Shown here piece by piece: positions 62,977 to 64,000 of a stretch of 64,000 bases of DNA. This DNA comes from Thalassovita mediterranea (GTDB taxonomy: Bacteria > Pseudomonadota > Alphaproteobacteria > Caulobacterales > Hyphomonadaceae). The stretch lies in assembly GCA_019448215.1 (NCBI GenBank), contig CP080408.1:248001-312000 (forward strand), given 5' to 3'. How positions within the stretch are numbered: position 1 is the stretch's first letter; each line of letters begins with the position of its first letter. Below the pieces are notes generated by a model. It was not told where the DNA came from, did not search any database, and was given only the letters and a program-made list of their open reading frames with translations. The translations under genes and the position numbers were made by a program.

Positions 62977-63348
62977 ATGGACTGGTTCAATGAGCTTTTT
63001 GACCTTGCGGCTGTCGCCTCCACGGCGGGCCTTGGCGGTGGGGTGATCAGCGCGGTGGTCGTAAAGGCCTTTTCCGGCGCGATCCTGAAATTTCTGGTCC
63101 GCATCTTCGCGACCGCCATCCTCACCGGTATCGGGTTCTACTATCTGCTTGGCTTTCTCGGCTTCGAGATTGTGCCGCGCAGCGAAGTCGCCGCCGCGGC
63201 CCCGCCTCCATCACCGTCCGTCTATGAGCGCAGCGAGTCCTATCTGCCTGGCGCAGGAGATGAAGCCGCCAGCTCCAGCCCGGCACCGCAGGAAGAAGAA
63301 AGCGCACGCCGCCTGGTCGTGTCATCGCCTTTCCGGCGCGGCGACTAA
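62977..63348 (+). CDS. Small membrane protein, unknown function
   Basis: 123 residues. MDWFNELFDLAAVASTAGLGGG then a membrane helix pair (GVISAVVVKAFSGAILKFLV and FATAILTGIGFYYLLGFLGF), and a disordered Pro/Ser/Glu tail. ATG 62977 follows GGGGGGA 6 bases upstream. It lies 39 bases after the VOC gene. No family recognised. Confidence 0.65.
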   Translation: MDWFNELFDLAAVASTAGLGGGVISAVVVKAFSGAILKFLVRIFATAILTGIGFYYLLGFLGFEIVPRSEVAAAAPPPSPSVYERSESYLPGAGDEAASSSPAPQEEESARRLVVSSPFRRGD

Positions 63349-63445
63349 AGCGTCGGTCCTTCGTTTCACTTCGGCCCGCCGCTTTATCTCCTTGTTTTGG
63401 CGCAAGTGTCCGTTCGCAAACGATCCCGTTTGCTCCGAACTTGCT

Positions 63446-64000
63446 TTAGACGAACTCCACCTCCAGATGGGTGCGTGTGCGTGAGGTGACCTGACAGTTC
63501 GCGTCCAGCCCGTCGGCTTTGATCAGGAGTCTGAATTCGTTCGGCACGTCGGTCGTTGCAATCATGTCGAGACCCGCACCTTCCTGACCCAAAGTACGGA
63601 CCGTACAGTCAATTGACGCCCCGCCATTGCGGAAGCTCACCTTGCCCGCCTTCAGCACCCGGCGGCGCGCCGCGCGAATGGTAACGTCGCTCTTGCCGAA
63701 AGCGACGCAGCGGTTCCGCCCCTCGGCCTTTGCCTGATAGAGCGCGGCATCGGCGCGCTCCAGCAAACCTTCAAGGTCGCGGGTCTCTATATCGAAGGTG
63801 GCGATACCGAAACTTGCCGTGATGCCAATGGTGCGGCCTCCGAACTCAAAGCGGAGCGCAGAAAAGTCCCGGCGCAGCTTTTCAGCCGCCTCAAGCGCGC
63901 CCTGTCTGTCAGTCTCTGGCAGCAGGACAGCAAATTCCTCGCCGCCCATGCGCCCGAGAAGGTCACTGGTGCGAAGACGCGTCTGCGCGGCCTTTGCCAT
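63446..64000 (-). CDS. Diguanylate cyclase with C-terminal PilZ domain (3' part of gene)
   Basis: 184 visible residues; the gene continues past 64000. The GGDEF domain has the active-site motif GRMGGEEFAVLLPE and an inhibitory RxxD site (RTSD) five residues before it, so it should make c-di-GMP under product control; the end of the domain is ADAALYQAKAEGRNRC. After residue about 103 a PilZ-like domain begins: RAARRRVLKAGKVSF holds the RxxxR c-di-GMP-binding pair, but the second D/N-x-S-x-x-G motif is degenerate (TLGQEGAG). Synthesis and sensing of c-di-GMP in one chain are inferred. Confidence 0.9.
   Translation of the reverse strand: MAKAAQTRLRTSDLLGRMGGEEFAVLLPETDRQGALEAAEKLRRDFSALRFEFGGRTIGITASFGIATFDIETRDLEGLLERADAALYQAKAEGRNRCVAFGKSDVTIRAARRRVLKAGKVSFRNGGASIDCTVRTLGQEGAGLDMIATTDVPNEFRLLIKADGLDANCQVTSRTRTHLEVEFV

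Overview
The window looks like ordinary chromosome of an alphaproteobacterium of the Caulobacterales/Hyphomonadaceae type (Hyphomonas, Henriciella or Hirschia would fit). The reasons are: a DivL-type kinase with tyrosine in place of the phospho-acceptor histidine, with a perfect TTAA-N7-TTAAC CtrA box upstream; an F0 operon with both b and b' subunits; the mutY-dciA-dsbA-smc gene order; a CC_3452-family protein; and an HNE_0200-family dihaem cytochrome beside a parallel beta-helix protein. G+C is high throughout, except in one gene near 57.4-58.2 kb. I found no tRNA, rRNA, CRISPR array, transposase or prophage.

Layout. 0-5.3 kb: mutY (cut by the window edge), dciA-like DUF721 gene, DsbA-like lipoprotein, smc. 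5.4-8.2 kb: ATP synthase F0 operon atpI-B-E-F'-F, closed by a bidirectional terminator. 8.2-10 kb: small membrane protein and a divergent acyltransferase-3. 10-15.1 kb (minus): glycine cleavage operon gcvT-gcvH-gcvPA-small gene-gcvPB behind a tandem glycine riboswitch, ended by a strong terminator. 15.2-24.1 kb: acyl-CoA dehydrogenase, CC_3452 protein, haloalkane dehalogenase, DinB, DUF4112, thiolase, lipoproteins, TlpA-like thioredoxin, fatty acid hydroxylase-family protein, acidic disordered protein. 24.1-31.2 kb (minus): alpha-2-macroglobulin/PBP1C operon. 31.2-41.6 kb: HI0933-type flavoprotein (apparent CTG start), SGNH hydrolase, catalase, YbaN, HNH protein, yggT-yggU-folD operon, MFS transporter, lipoproteins, SDR. 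41.8-47.6 kb: soluble hybrid histidine kinase, phhB, HAD phosphatase, divL. 47.7-54.5 kb: M15 peptidase with a long C-terminal extension, DksA/TraR zinc finger, cytochrome/beta-helix pair, ahcY, EF-hand protein. 54.6-58.7 kb: polA, then a low-G+C gene with a nucleoside deoxyribosyltransferase/TIR-like domain and a repeat-rich intergenic stretch. 58.7-64 kb: SDR plus GFA-family protein, palindromic repeats, cytochrome c, three small membrane or unknown proteins, a VOC protein, and the 3' part of a GGDEF-PilZ gene.

Most of the window is housekeeping: replication and repair (mutY, dciA, polA, smc), energy (F0, cytochromes), one-carbon metabolism (gcv, folD, ahcY) and envelope (PBP1C/A2M, M15 peptidase). 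The glycine cleavage products feed the folate cycle of FolD; AhcY removes the methyl-transfer by-product S-adenosylhomocysteine. The least explained parts are the deoxyribosyltransferase-like gene with its flanking inverted repeats, the small gene translationally coupled inside the gcvP pair, a dispersed repeat inserted in the second glycine aptamer, two REP-like hairpins with compensatory changes, and the cytochrome/beta-helix pair. Nothing here is clearly a new multi-gene system. The deoxyribosyltransferase-like gene is the best candidate for an unrecognised function.
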